Shown in pieces: positions 1 through 11,137 of a DNA stretch of 64,000 nucleotides. A model generated the notes under the pieces. It saw only the letters and a list, made by a program, of their open reading frames with translations. It was not told where the DNA came from and did no database searches. The position numbers and the translations under genes are program-made. The stretch covers positions 496,001-560,000 of the forward strand of contig BDSL01000036.1 in NCBI GenBank assembly GCA_003116995.1. The letters run 5' to 3'. The stretch's first letter is position 1. Every line of letters starts with the position of its first letter. The DNA is from Yamagishiella unicocca (lineage: Eukaryota; Chlorophyta; Chlorophyceae; Chlamydomonadales; Volvocaceae).

Positions 1-1026
1 ACTCGAGTATAGAAACCGATACATGGGTGGCGCATCGATGGTTACTGTCCTAAGAGGGGCTGGTCGGAACTAGTTGGGTATGGAAAGGGCTGTCAGTTCA
101 CAGTCTGCCATCCGTTAGTGAAGTCCAACCCTGGAGAAGGTGTAGGGTATTGCCCGGGGCTTTCTTCTTTGCAGCGCCGTACTGCATGTACTGCGTGTGC
201 ATGTGCCTTACACAACGCATGCGAAGACAGTTTTGACATGTGTTCCTTCGTCCTCCTGCATCCAACCGAGTTTTCGTGCCTGAATAATCGCATCAATGCC
301 TCGTCTGCTATGCAGGTCATTAACGAGAAGGCTTAAGCTGGGCAATTCGCTGCGCTGTCGCTGCTTGGGCGTTGTGCTGTTGCACGTCCTTAGTTTGGGC
401 AGATGTGCGGACGGCAAGGGCTGATGCAGCAATTGAGGCACAGTGGTAACCGTGGTGCAGCGCCATCCACAACCTTGAACCTTTTGTGGTTCCTCGTAGT
501 GGGTTGTGCTATGCATATGATTGAGAGTGTAGCAAGAGGACGGCACGAAGCGTGTAACGACAATTTACCGGACCGAGGGAGTGACCGGGGCTCCCGCGAC
601 GGTGGTGCGGTGTGCCTGCTCCGCACTAGTGTGTATGCACTAGTGCGGCCAACTTGTACGTGACTGCTAGACAGGCTATCCACAACTCATTGGGGTTTGT
701 GGGTAATGCGAAATCGCAATTTGAATCCGCCAGGTTGGCAGCAATTTTGACTTCTTTGGACGATGGCCTCCGCAGGCTTTTTTCTGCTGTAAACACTATG
801 GCAAATGCCCGTTTCCGTGCTCACATTCGTCTCGCAGCAAATGTCTCAAGTGCTGCGTACCGATTCACATACCGAATGGCATGTGTCAATAGATGTATAC
901 GACAAATTTGTACAAAATAAGTAAATAACCATATCGATTACGTCTTGTGTACCTGTTGTGCAAATACGGCTATCGTAATAGATGTGCGGACAATGCAGAC
1001 CTCGCACGATTTGATTCAAAGCTGCT
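1..1026. other. no recognisable gene, left edge
   Basis: The reading frames here are short and overlap on both strands with no family motif or consistent codon bias. The base composition is more AT-rich toward 900-1026, next to the transposon. The 5' exons of the SAP-domain gene that ends at 3050 could lie here, but I could not identify one. Confidence 0.5.
621..648. repeat. perfect 11-bp inverted repeat (hairpin)
   Basis: CCGCACTAGTG is followed after 6 bases by its exact reverse complement. It could form a stem-loop or mark the end of a small decayed element. No partner copy was noticed in the window. Confidence 0.6.
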
Positions 1027-1029
1027 TTA

Positions 1030-1058
1030 GGCGGGGTTCACATTTGTAAGGGGAAATT
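1030..1058 (+). repeat. left terminal inverted repeat
   Basis: 29 bases, identical in reverse complement to 2476-2504; preceded by TTA. Confidence 0.9.
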
Positions 1059-1366
1059 CGGGTACGGCACTTTTGTGAGAGGGAAAATTATTTTTCATCT
1101 CATAGAATTGACAAAAACGGCAATTTTCTCCTACAATTTTCTCCGGGAATTTTCAATGACAGGTGTCATTGAAAAATAGGAATAGAGCTGAGAGTGAAAA
1201 TAAAATTCACTTGAGATTGTAAATTGTATTCCCTATAGCCGACCAGGCTCCAAATACATTAGTCCATACAAGCCATCTTACCCGCCGCAAACCTTCCCAA
1301 TCATCTCAATCATGATGTCCTGTATTCCCTAGACGTGACCGGGCGTGATTGCGTAATCTATAGAGG

Positions 1367-1699
1367 ATGAGCGGCGTCGAAGAGGCCGAGTACAGCGAAG
1401 AGGACTACGGGCCGGACCCTGTCTATCAGACCGAACATGACGACAATGAAGACGACTCCCTTGTCCAACGTAGCGCGTTGGATATCAGGGACGCAATAGA
1501 AACCCAGGTGGATGCCATCCGCAACGGCATGCTGCCCAACAACCTGAAGAGGGCACGCCGCCAGAGGTCATATGCATCTGACAGCGGGGAGGCTTATGGC
1601 GGCATGAATGAGGAGGCGCGGGAGGGCGAGGGAGGTCAGCCTGAAGGAGGCGGGAGTGACGGGCGAACTTACGGCGGCGACACTGCATTACGACGATGA
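1367..1699 (+). CDS. acidic protein inside the transposon (110 residues)
   Basis: This reading frame lies wholly inside the inverted repeats and begins with ATG. The first half is rich in Glu and Asp, the second in Gly, Arg and Glu. It overlaps the longer frame starting at 1608. The two may be exons of one transposon gene joined by an unseen intron or frameshift, but the splice phases I tried did not match. No family was recognised. Confidence 0.4.
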   Translation: MSGVEEAEYSEEDYGPDPVYQTEHDDNEDDSLVQRSALDIRDAIETQVDAIRNGMLPNNLKRARRQRSYASDSGEAYGGMNEEAREGEGGQPEGGGSDGRTYGGDTALRR

Positions 1700-2408
1700 C
1701 GCCCGCAGTGACGATGACGACGGCGCTTCAGGCGCTGCCTCATACGCTTCCGACGCCAGCAAAGGCAGCAGGGGCCGTGGTCGGCCGACTCTAAACTTGA
1801 CGCATGAAGAGCGCAAGGAAGCCCAGCGTCTGTACCAGCGACAATGGCGCGAGAGGAAGAAGAAGAAGGAGGAGGCCTCTGCGACAGACGTCCCAAGTAA
1901 CAGGGGCCGCGGCCGCGGCAGAGGCAGGGGCCGCGGCTCCGCGGGGAGGGCAGCCCCATCAGTGCCTGTACCCCAAGCTACGGCAGCCGCGGCGACCCCA
2001 ACCGCGGCCCAGGGAGCAGGGGTCGCGGTTGGGGTTACCGCGGCTGCCGTACCGCGGCTACCACCTAAGGCTCCCGGCGTACGTCCCCAGTTCAACACAT
2101 ACAGGCTCCCTGGAATTAGGCGGATTCCGGTGCAGCCGTCACTGCCGCAGGCACAGCAGCAGCAGCCGTCAGGAGTGCTCCCACAGCAGCAGCTTACCCA
2201 GCCAACGCCGCCGGAGGTAGCTGACGCACCGGCGGTCGCCTTCGCAGCATATCAGTCGCAGGGGCTGCAGGAATCCTTGCAGCTTCTATACAGTCTTGTG
2301 CAAGCCTGGTATCAAAGAAACCGTAGAACAACCAAGCTATTACTGCCGTCATATTTTCTCTCTCCAAGAAGAATATGTATCTCATATGTGAACGCGTTTC
2401 CGAATTAA
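1608..2408 (+). CDS. basic, Pro/Gln-rich protein inside the transposon (266 residues)
   Basis: Residues roughly 35-55 are acidic. Then comes an AT-hook-like GRGRP followed by a highly charged helix (EERKEAQRLYQRQWRERKKK), a stretch of Arg-Gly repeats and a Pro/Gln/Ala-rich tail. The basic block suggests DNA binding, as expected of a transposon accessory protein. It has no DDE triad and is not a transposase that I recognise. The true start and any splicing to the upstream acidic frame are uncertain. Confidence 0.45.
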   Translation: MRRRGRAREVSLKEAGVTGELTAATLHYDDDARSDDDDGASGAASYASDASKGSRGRGRPTLNLTHEERKEAQRLYQRQWRERKKKKEEASATDVPSNRGRGRGRGRGRGSAGRAAPSVPVPQATAAAATPTAAQGAGVAVGVTAAAVPRLPPKAPGVRPQFNTYRLPGIRRIPVQPSLPQAQQQQPSGVLPQQQLTQPTPPEVADAPAVAFAAYQSQGLQESLQLLYSLVQAWYQRNRRTTKLLLPSYFLSPRRICISYVNAFPN

Positions 2409-2475
2409 AATTTCATCAAAAAGGTAATGTGAACGCGTTTGGAATTTTCTTCTCATTCAATTTTTCATCTCAAAT

Positions 2476-2504
2476 AATTTCCCCTTACAAATGTGAACCC
2501 CGCC
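2476..2504 (-). repeat. right terminal inverted repeat
   Basis: 29 bases, reverse complement of 1030-1058; followed by TTA. Confidence 0.9.
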
Positions 2505-2568
2505 TTACATACTGTGGCGAACCACCGTTTACATAGCCTAACATTGTCAATACTGTTTATACATACAA

Positions 2569-3050
2569 TGCTCGGCGATTTGAAAGACTTGCCAGCAAGG
2601 AGACCTCTCCGCGACTTGACCTTGCGCACGCATCCATACTCATATATTTGCACCCATGATACACAGCCGCCTCAGGGACAAATAATCCATACAGATCAGA
2701 GCACATCGTCACTGCTGCGGATTGTCAAGAAACGCGACAGCTCCGCTGCGGGCGTCAGAAAAGGCGCGGAAGCGAAAAGTGCTAAGCGCACGCTTGATTC
2801 TGCCAGCGGAGGAGCTGTAGACGAAAGGCCAGCGAAGAAATTGAACAACAGTGCTGCAGCTGCGGCTCTACCAGGCTCCTCGTCCCAGAGACCTGCGGCG
2901 ACGTCAACGTGGACGGCAGACGAGTTGAAGGCTAAGACTGTACCGCAGTTGAAGGAGCTGCTGAAGGCCCGCGGACTAACGGTATCGGGCGCCAAGGATG
3001 AGTTGGTTCGGCGCTTGATTGATCACCAACGGGCGTTCAAGCAGAAGTAG
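2569..3050 (+). CDS. SAP-domain protein, last exon (5' end not resolved)
   Basis: The C-terminus is a clear SAP motif (TVPQLKELLKARGLTVSGAK, then DELVRRLIDH), the helix-linker-helix that binds scaffold DNA in chromatin and RNA-processing proteins. It is preceded by a Lys/Ser/Ala-rich nuclear-type segment. The frame is open from an ATG at 2569, but that N-terminal stretch does not look coding. An acceptor-like ATACAG just before about 2696 suggests that the real last exon starts there, with earlier exons further left. The transposon ends only 64 bp before the ATG, so it may sit in an intron or in the 5' region of this gene. It is convergent with the next gene. Confidence 0.6.
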
Positions 3051-3158
3051 TCCATGTTCGTCAACACCTAACAGTTACTACTATCTATCGAGCCCTATCA
3101 CGCCCAACCATGTCAATTTATGTCCACAAGTCGTTCGTTGCCAACGGGGTGCAAGAGA

Positions 3159-3163
3159 TTACA
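3159..3163 (-). other. poly(A) signal TGTAA for the At4g15545-like gene
   Basis: TTACA on the plus strand, 36 bases past the stop codon of the minus-strand gene; TGTAA is the usual volvocine signal. Confidence 0.45.
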
Positions 3164-3198
3164 TAGGACGCACGCCACGGCACCCACCTATTGTGCTC

Positions 3199-4939
3199 CT
3201 AGAGCATGGTGCCACTGTGCCTGCTCAGCAGCGCCTCGAACATCCCTGCGGGCAATCAACGGAGGACGTGACGCCGGGTATGGGTTTCGATACGCCACGG
3301 CACGTAGGCATGGAGGGGTGCGATTCCGCACACCCGCCTTACCGTACATGTCTTGATGCATCGGGCCAAAGATGTCTCTTGATCGCCGTAGCGTCTCTTC
3401 CCGGCTTTGACGACCGGCGTTTAGCTCTTTGATGTTATGTAGGAACTGGAGTCGGATGCACAAGGGGAATTGGTTTCTAGTAACTTTGAAGCTAAGAGTG
3501 TGTGCGTTATGCTTTATCAGGCTGCAATTAACGAAGCCCCTTTCTTGCCACTGGCACGTCACGTAGGCTAACACCTTCACGCCTGCTCACCTGGCTGAAT
3601 TGCTCGTATGAGAGCTGGGCCCTGCAAAGATCGGGGCGGAAGAGGCATGAGCTACAAGGGTCAATTTGTGCATACCGTAGTGGGGAGACCGCACCTGGCT
3701 TGCTTGAAAAACTCTTTTCCGTCAATTCGCGGTGGCGACCCGTTGGACGTGTAATGTTGATGCGGAGTGGGTGCAGCGGTGGCGTATTGCTGGGAGGTGG
3801 CTGCTTGCGGCGTGGCGGCGCCATAGAGTGGCCTACCAGACGTGCTTGCGTATCCTGGCGTAGCCGACGCTGACATGCCTGGAGGGATGTCGAAAACGCA
3901 CGGATTAGTTTATAAAATTGTGGCGGGTAATCCCTTAAGTGGCATGTCCCATGACGGCCTCCTGTAACGAAGTGCAAGTGGCCCTTGCGCCGGTCTTCGC
4001 ATCAATGGCCATGCAGGCAATCGTGACAATATATGGCAAGCCCATATAATGACACTTACGAACGGTATATGCCCCCGTGGGTGGCATTGAAGGGGGCTTG
4101 CTGATGCTGCTGAGAACCTCTGAGACCAGCCTCTCTCCAGCGACATCCGCAGCTGTTACGCTGGGCTCTAGTCCTGGCTGTATCGCAATAAAAGGACAAC
4201 ATTGAGGGCGAAGCCATGTGCATCAAAAGCATATCATAAGTACCGCACAATAAAGGTGGGACCCGTTTCTAACGACTACTTTCGACACGTTACGATGGTG
4301 GTTAGCAGGCCATCCAAGATGGTTAGCTTGCGAGATTGTACAGGATTGCATGCAGAATGTCGTGAGAGGCGCAGCGTGCGAGGCAGTGTACGTGATCGAC
4401 GGGCCCAGGGGTCATTCCCGGTGGAATGTCCCTCCCCTCCAGCATCGTGACGCACAAAAGCATCTCCCCGATCTACCTCGTCCTCGTTGTGCAAATGGTT
4501 GAGCAGGTTCTTCTTGAATGCTTCCAGCCGTGCGACCTCCTTGTGCAGTCGTTTCACTGTCTCCGCCAGAAGGGCCTTCTCACTTTGCAACCGGTGCGTC
4601 TCTTCAACGGCTTGCTTGCTCTGTGTCATCGTTGACATAAAGGATATTAGCATGATGCCATGCGCCCGCCCACCGGTGGGACGCGGCACAAGCTGGCAGC
4701 CCAGTGACAACGGTTGGGGCTCACCCCTACCCCCCACCGCCAGCTCTCACCTTCGCCGCCATGTCCTGCATTTCCAGCTCTAGAGTAGAGACTCTCCGTT
4801 CAAGCATTTTGATGTGATTCTGTTTCTGCACTAGCGCTTCACGCAGCTGCTGCCCTTCAGCCTCCAGCTGGGCAGCTTTGGAGGCTAGAGCATGCTGCGC
4901 TATCTTTGAAGCAAGTTCCAACTGAGCGAAAGGGTCCAT
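3199..4939 (-). CDS. coiled-coil protein, plant At4g15545-like family (271 residues)
   Basis: Exons by complement: 4751-4939, 4477-4620, 4060-4177, 3695-3878, 3591-3621, 3343-3445, 3199-3245; all phases close (816 nt). The N-terminus (MDPFAQLELASKIA) and the following leucine-rich coiled coil (about residues 1-110) match the plant family. A Ser/Thr/Ala-rich linker follows. The C-terminal signature is conserved and spans four exons: RIDGKEFFKQAR, then LSYEQFSQ, then FLHNIKELNAGRQSREETL and DIFGPMHQDMYG, ending in FEALLSRH. The family is widespread in plants and algae but has no settled function that I know of; the coiled coil suggests a scaffold or trafficking partner. The start is the first ATG of the conserved block. 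Confidence 0.9.
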
Positions 4940-6007
4940 CGGCAGAATAGAGACAACCTGTAGTCAAGTGCCAGCACAGTCAAGCAGTTGCGTCGCCGAT
5001 GCGTCTTGGGCCCGCTGGGACACCGCACGAAAGACAGACCTCTGCTGACAACGTTGAAGCCATAGATCCCACGTTCCCAAACGACGCCATTATTGGTTGT
5101 TCGCTCAGAGCCTGGGCAATTTCTTACTATTGTTTCAGCCAATAAAGGTTATTGTCAGTGTCAATCCAAAGGCATCCATGTCAAAATATGTAAAAGTAAT
5201 AGCTAGGAACATACATAGCAAAAGACTGACCACTGTCCAGATTGACTTCCGTTGACTATCCGTACGCCTTCAACAAGCATGAGGCATTAATCGAAACGGA
5301 ACATGGCTTGAGCGTAAGTTATATCAAAAGCTTATGTTATGGAGCTTGACGCGGCACGCACTGCAAGGGCAGCACTCGGTACGGCTGTGGCCTGCTCTGG
5401 CCGGTGATCGGAATTCTTTGCTGAAATAGAAATGACATGAGCTGCTGCGCGTGAACGTAAACAACTTTATCCTGGCAGGTCCGTCGAGCACCAGTGGCTA
5501 GCCACGTGAGTTTGGAATTGAGAACAATGCACTTGGAAGACGCTGTGAGGATCTGGTTAGGATAATGATGGGTTTGGCTCGCGCAAAAGAGTGGCGGTTG
5601 AGTACACCCTGCCGATACACATTACACTCCGTTGCGGGGACTAGCTTGTGCATCTTGCCCCGTGACTCAGTTATCGTCATCTGTAACGACCGACAGTACA
5701 TGCAGCATCCATTGAAGTCAAGCGTCGGCACAACCTGCGTACGCCGCTGGTCCGTGATCCTGGTTAAGGACAGGCAGCTGCGACATCTGTTCTACCATTG
5801 CGGTAGCAGCGGCACATGCCCTACAACGCCCGGCCCGCATCCAGAGAAGTTATTTACCCACCCCCCTGCCATGCAGTATGCTGTTTCACCTCCTAATCCC
5901 CTAAACATGCCTACCTACCATGCGTGCGTGTGTCCCACGTACTGTACAGCTGCTATATCTGGGCCTACAAAACTACTACTGCATGTGCCTCAGCAACCCA
6001 GGCATCG
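4940..6007. other. intergenic, no gene seen
   Basis: The stretch holds the 5' region of the At4g15545-like gene and the 3' region of the 710-residue gene, both on the minus strand. Long plus-strand frames near 5565-6521 are antisense shadows of the latter. Confidence 0.6.
5622..5626 (-). other. possible poly(A) signal TGTAA
   Basis: TTACA on the plus strand, about 380 bases beyond the stop codon of the minus-strand 710-residue gene. Confidence 0.35.
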
Positions 6008-9000
6008 TCAACCCGACACGCTATCACGCCCCACGAGCGCCTCTGCCAGCGTATCTAATGCCTCCGCCGCCGTCAACGGGTCCAGTGTTAGTTCCCCCTG
6101 GCCACCCTGCTCGGCACCCTTGCTGGCCGAACCCTCGCCGGCGCCGCCCGCAGTTCCTGCCGCCTGCTTTGCGGCCCCCCGTCCACTGCGCGCTCGGGCC
6201 GGAACGCCGCCTCCCTTCCCCCCCGCTCCAGCTGCATCCTCGTCGGGGCCTCCCAGGGCCGCCACCATCTCCGACGTGACCTTCGAGGGCACCGCCGGCG
6301 TGCCGTACACGACCATTGCGATGCCGTGCTGCTCCACCACCTCCTCCAGGTCGGCCACGTCCAGCCCGACGCACTTGGTGACGAACGTGAGTACGGCAAG
6401 TAGGAACTTATTGTACCGCATCTGGACACGTTCGGGCAGCCGGCATAGGCACGTGAGGGATACGGCGCACAGGAAGAGGGAGCTTGTCAGGGAGCTTACG
6501 GTGCCGGGTTTGGCAAATTAGCACATTACGAAAGGAGGGCCAGATACAGCAAGGGTCATGCGGTTTGCAGCGCAGGACTGCGGCCGAGAGGACTGCGGCC
6601 AGGTACTATCAGCCCCAATGGGGTACCCTCCTCAGAGCAGCCGCAGGCACCCGTAAACTGAGGTGCGCCGGCAGCCCCCGTAGGCTGCTGCACCCGTTGA
6701 CCCTCACCGCCTCACACAGCTTGCTTCGGAAACCTAAGCGAGCAACCCATCCCTCTTTGTGTCTGCGCGAGCACTAGCCTCGCCGTCCAAATAATATCGC
6801 TGCCGTAAATACAACGCAAGCAATTGCAGAGGGAATAGACTCGATAGGGAAACCCCCAAGGCAGCTCTACACCCGGCCTTTGCATTTTATGCACCCAAGC
6901 CTGCCTGACCCACCATGCCAGCGCCCCGGGCGAAGGCTGCCACGTGCTCGACAACCGCCACCAGCATGGGCCGGTGCAGGTACACCCCTGCCTCCAGCAG
7001 TGCTTTAACCTGCGCAAATGCAGCACGAGTGTACGACCCATCAGCCAGCTGGGCCATGATTGGCCTTTACTGCGGAGTGCGGAACGCGTCTACGGCGTCA
7101 AGTTGGCAGCACGGCGCGAGAAGGACCGCGACAGGGTTGCACCTGGAATGAACTGCTCATAACTGCCCAGTGCCATCGCCTATAATGCCCGCCCCCCCCT
7201 CAAGCCACATTTCCCCAGTCGCGTTACCGGTTCTTTTACTGTAACCCCTCAAGCCTCACCTTGGAGACCACCATCAGGCACAGCGGGTCGCTCATGCGCT
7301 GCACCTCCACCAGCGCGCACAGCTGGTCGTAGAAGCGCTGCAGGATGCGGATCTCCGCGGGGTCCAGAGCCTGGACCGCCTTCTGCTTGGTGTTGCGCCG
7401 GGCCGCCTCCTGCGCCGCCTGATATGCCTCCAGGCGGGCGTATGGGCTCACGACCTTGCCGCCTACGCAGCACGAGGAAGCACGGGGAAGGGTCGGTGGG
7501 TGGGGTAAACACGAGCCGGTTGCCAGTTGCCTGTTGCCGGGTGGGGCGCCGGCCTGAGAGCCGCCAAAAGGGGCAAACGTCGTGGTCCTCGAGGCATGCT
7601 TCGGTCTCCGGCTCCTCACGCACTGCGGACGCGCCGACCCTACAACTTCCATGCCCTCTCCACGGGCCGCAGTCGCCCACGCCCCCCTTACACGCCTGCC
7701 GATGACCAGCGGCCGTGCAAACGCGCTCGCCGCCGCCTTTGCCGCGTCCCTCCAGCCCCGACCGCCCCACACTGACACGCCCCATCACCCCCTCTTCCAC
7801 CCGCCCACACGCACCAGCCGCGTAGGTGGGCATGCGGCCCTGCGACAGGTTCAGCACCCCGAACAGCGTGGTGGACAGCCCCGCGGCGGAGGTGGAGTCA
7901 GTCCGCACGTTGGCACGGCCCTGCGCGCGGGAGTACAGCGCCGCCTGCAGCTGGGAGCGCCCCGCCTGCCGCGCGGTCACAAAGTCGTTGTGCCACTTGT
8001 ACACGGGGTTGCTCTCGTCTCCTCGCAGCGCCACCACCGGCTCCACCAGCGGCATGAAGGCGCCCTCGTTGCCTGCCGGGGACCAGCGGGAAGGGGGGAT
8101 CAGGAAGGAGCGGGAACGGCCTCGCATGACGCATACACAGCTCGAGCAGCACAGGCGCTAGCAAAGCTGCAGCTATGGTGCCGATATGCGTACATGACGG
8201 CCTGTCTGTTTATGCCAGGAACCGTTGACTGGTTGCCTTGACCTATGCGGCCTTGGCCTGCACAAAACGCGGAGAGCGTGCCAGGCGCCTTTGGGTTGGC
8301 CCTCCCCGAGCGCCACCCTTCGCACCTTGCCCGCTTGAGAGGCCGTTGCCGCCCGATGACCCCATCGGCCCGTCGTACTGCGCTGCCGATGACGGCATGC
8401 CGCTGTTCTCCAGCGACATGCGCCTGCGGGCGCCGGGCGAGGTCAGGCGGGGGGTGAGCGCCCGGGTGGCCAGCGAGGGGCGAGGACAGCGGGCGGGCGC
8501 GAGGACAGCGGGCGGGCGGACCGTAGTCAGCATCCGTCAGTCCTCGTCATGCGGCATTTGTGCCACCACCACGACTTCTCCGCCTGCTACGGCAATCCCC
8601 AAACCCTTCCCCCGACATCCCCTTTTCCCTCCACGAATTTCACCCTCGTGGCACCGCACGGCTCCGCACGGGTTTCCCATCAACTCTCCCCGCCCTCCAC
8701 GCACCCAATCCATTCTCCGCTGCCCATCTCCCCTCATGCAACATCATGCAACACCATGATGCCACCAGCAGTCTGGGTGGCAGCTTTGCAACCACCAAGC
8801 AGCCTCGCCACCCGCAAGCAGCCTGGCCCACTCCGCCCACCTGCGCTCCTCATCCTGCGATGCCTGGCCCTGCTGCGTCAGGAAGAAAGTCGACCCCTCG
8901 GTGCCACCCTCCTCCGCGCCACCGCCGCGCCTCGAACTCGCGGGTATGGGCACCAGCTGCTTCCGCACCAACGGGGGCTGGCCGAATGCGCGCTGCGGGT

Positions 9001-10544
9001 CGGCCACCTCCTCCTCCGCCTCGCGCCGGTTGACGAAGGCGCCGACAGAGGCGCGGGCCTTGGCCGAGCGGCCATTGGCGGTGCGCAGCACTGCTGGCGG
9101 GAAGGCCGCCTCCGCCCGGTCGTTCACCGTGAAGCGCATCACGGACTTCTGCTTGTTGACGGTGTCCTCGGCTTCGCGAGTGGCGGCGCGGATGGCGGCC
9201 TCGGCGGGGGAGCAATGCGAGTCGGCGTCAGCGCCGTCGGCGAAGCCCGGCATGCCGCTGTCCGAGTCGGAGCGGTAGCCCTGGGAGCCCGGGGACCCGG
9301 GGCGCGCGTCGCCGCGGCGGCCGCGCCGCTGCTGCGCGCCGCCGGACGTCGTGCCCGAGCCCTGCTGCTGCGCCTGCTGCTGCTGCCCCGACTGCTTGGA
9401 GCTCTTGCGCCGGGGCGCGCTGCGGCGCGAATGCGGGCACGGGCGAAACGCAGGTGGATGCGTGAGGGGCTGCGAGGAAGACCCGTGAGGGGCGGGCTAA
9501 CGGACAGGAGCGGAGCGCCGATGCTCACTTTTCGTCTCACGCAACCTTGCAACCTCCAGCAAACTGTCAAATGCTTGCGGTACTCGGGATTGTACCTCGC
9601 CCCGCCCCGATCAAAGACAGCTGGTCGCAGTAAACAGTTTTTGTCCCTAACGGGTGGTCGCATCTAGACACCCTGGTTTCCAGCCGTGAGGGGTTGGGGA
9701 GCTCGGCACCAGCCCCTGTTCCGCAAATCACCTACTTGCGCTGCCCGTCGCGGCTGCCCATCTTGTCCCGGTTGAGGTCCGGCAGGGTCTTCTGGAGCTA
9801 CGGGCCGACGGCACGGGGCAACAGAGCTTCAGTAATAGGCCGGGCCGGGCCGTGGTGAGGTCGGATGCGCCCGCTTACATGAACAATGTACGGGCCACCG
9901 GCCGCATGGCCAAGCTGGTGGACAGGCACGAGCGTACTGCAGGGTAGTTATGAGGCAACCGGGGGCCGTGGACTTGGGTTCACGGCACCGTGCCGGATTC
10001 GGGTCCTTGTTGTAGGGTGCGATGGCAAGTATGCAGCCCTTAGGTGATGCCCGCTAGCAGTTCATACACAGAGACCTCCGCCGAGGACGCTTGGGGTGCC
10101 CGCCAACCGCCACTCGCAGGTTTGCAGCCCGCAGCCCCTGCCGCCGCTGCTTACCTCTCTTGGGTCGCCGAGCGGCACGTAAGGCGCCCCGAATGAGGCC
10201 CAGACTCCCTGTCGCGCCTTCTCCTCCTTAATGGCCGTGTTCTTTATGAGCTCGAACATGCGCGCCTGGCCCTCGTACTCAATTGATTTTGGGTCCGCGA
10301 ATGGCTGCGGCATGCCAGTGTCCTCGACTACAGCGTAGCCTTTTCCGAACTTCTTTTGGCGGACGCTGCCCGGTGTGCGGAACTCCTTGAACAGCGGGTT
10401 CGCATGGAGTGCTTGACATTCACGCTGCTGCTCGCGCAGCATCTTACGAATAACCTCAGTGTTCTGCGCCTTGTAAGCGGCCAGCCCCTTCGGTCCCTCC
10501 TCGACATTCGATTGGAGGAACTGGACGCCCCCTCCGGCCGCCAT
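6008..10544 (-). CDS. conserved-looking protein of unknown function, 710 residues
   Basis: Exons by complement: 10155-10544, 9736-9791, 8841-9419, 8326-8423, 7815-8072, 7260-7462, 6914-7048, 6008-6421; total 2,133 nt with all phases closing. The N-terminal 130 residues are charged and helical (LAAYKAQNTEVIRKMLREQQ). The middle is Gln/Gly/Arg-rich and disordered. A helical region around MPLVEPVVALRGDESNPVYK and RLEAYQAAQEAARR follows. The segment from SKLADGSYTRAAFAQVK through GVYLHRPMLVAVVEHV to RYNKFLLAVLTFV has the spacing of two degenerate EF-hands lacking the Ca-binding acids. The tail is Ala/Gly-rich. I do not recognise the family; an axonemal or scaffold protein is possible but unproven. 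The ATG at 10544 is preferred over an upstream TTG. The right end of the last exon (6421) is the least certain boundary. Confidence 0.75.
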
Positions 10545-11137
10545 TGCCAAGCTGGCTGGCGGCTTGCGTAACGATGCTCAGGATGTACGGGGACTCGTGT
10601 CCAACGAAGAGGTTGACGAAGAAACGTAAGATGTCCGACTCACTTGGGCCGCGCGCAACGATACAGATATATCACAGTATACTCTTTTTGGATAGGTTAA
10701 TAAGTAATCAAGGGCATAGACAAGGATTTTTTGTCGGCCCCTGGTATTCAGCAAAGCGGTATCAACAAGGAACTTAGACGTAGCAGAATCAACAGTATAA
10801 CCCAAGTTGATAACGTGGCAGACGCATATGTGTTTCTACAATAATAAGCAATCTCGATGGACAAGCATGCCTGTGACCCATGACTGTGACTGTAATTGGA
10901 TCATTTGTTCCTTGCACCCAATAAGCACACCGCCAGCACTAGGACATCATATACTATTACTGTGTACTCATTTAGGGTCTGTCGTGCATACTGTTAAGAG
11001 GTTGCACAGGCGATCGCGCGCTTGGCGCTGGACCTACCCTGCCCCTCGGGCCTTCCGGTGATGCAGGCGATCAACAGCTAAGAAATCACTGTATCACGTT
11101 TCGTACCTTTGGCCGCCAGTAGAGCGGATTTGCGGGT
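10545..11137. other. divergent intergenic region, shared promoter candidate
   Basis: This 593-bp, AT-richer stretch lies between the start codons of the 710-residue gene (-) and TNPO3 (+). It must hold both 5' UTRs and promoters. No motif could be assigned with confidence. Confidence 0.5.

Larger units (their letters stand above)
1030..2504. mobile_element. PIF/Harbinger-like DNA transposon, 1,475 bp
   Basis: The element is bounded by 29-bp inverted repeats that match base for base (1030-1058 and 2476-2504, outer end GGCGGGGTTC). It is flanked by the direct repeat TTA at 1027-1029 and 2505-2507. A 3-bp TTA/TWA target duplication with G/C-starting ends is typical of PIF/Harbinger elements. 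Two overlapping plus-strand frames inside encode acidic and basic low-complexity protein, but I saw no DDE transposase, so the copy is probably non-autonomous or carries only an accessory DNA-binding protein. An internal 12-bp inverted repeat lies at 1150-1175. The superfamily call rests on the ends and duplication only. Confidence 0.82.

Noticed and set aside
5565..6521. 318-residue plus-strand frame
   Set aside because: Overlaps the last exon of the minus-strand 710-residue gene in antisense; Pro/Ser-rich and without motifs.
8549..9667. 372-residue plus-strand frame
   Set aside because: Antisense shadow of the largest exon of the 710-residue minus-strand gene, with no family similarity.
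10545..10550. TTG start for the 710-residue protein
   Set aside because: An ATG lies two codons downstream at 10544, and nuclear genes rarely use TTG. The same logic applied to the MBOAT gene (TTG at 59527, ATG at 59491).
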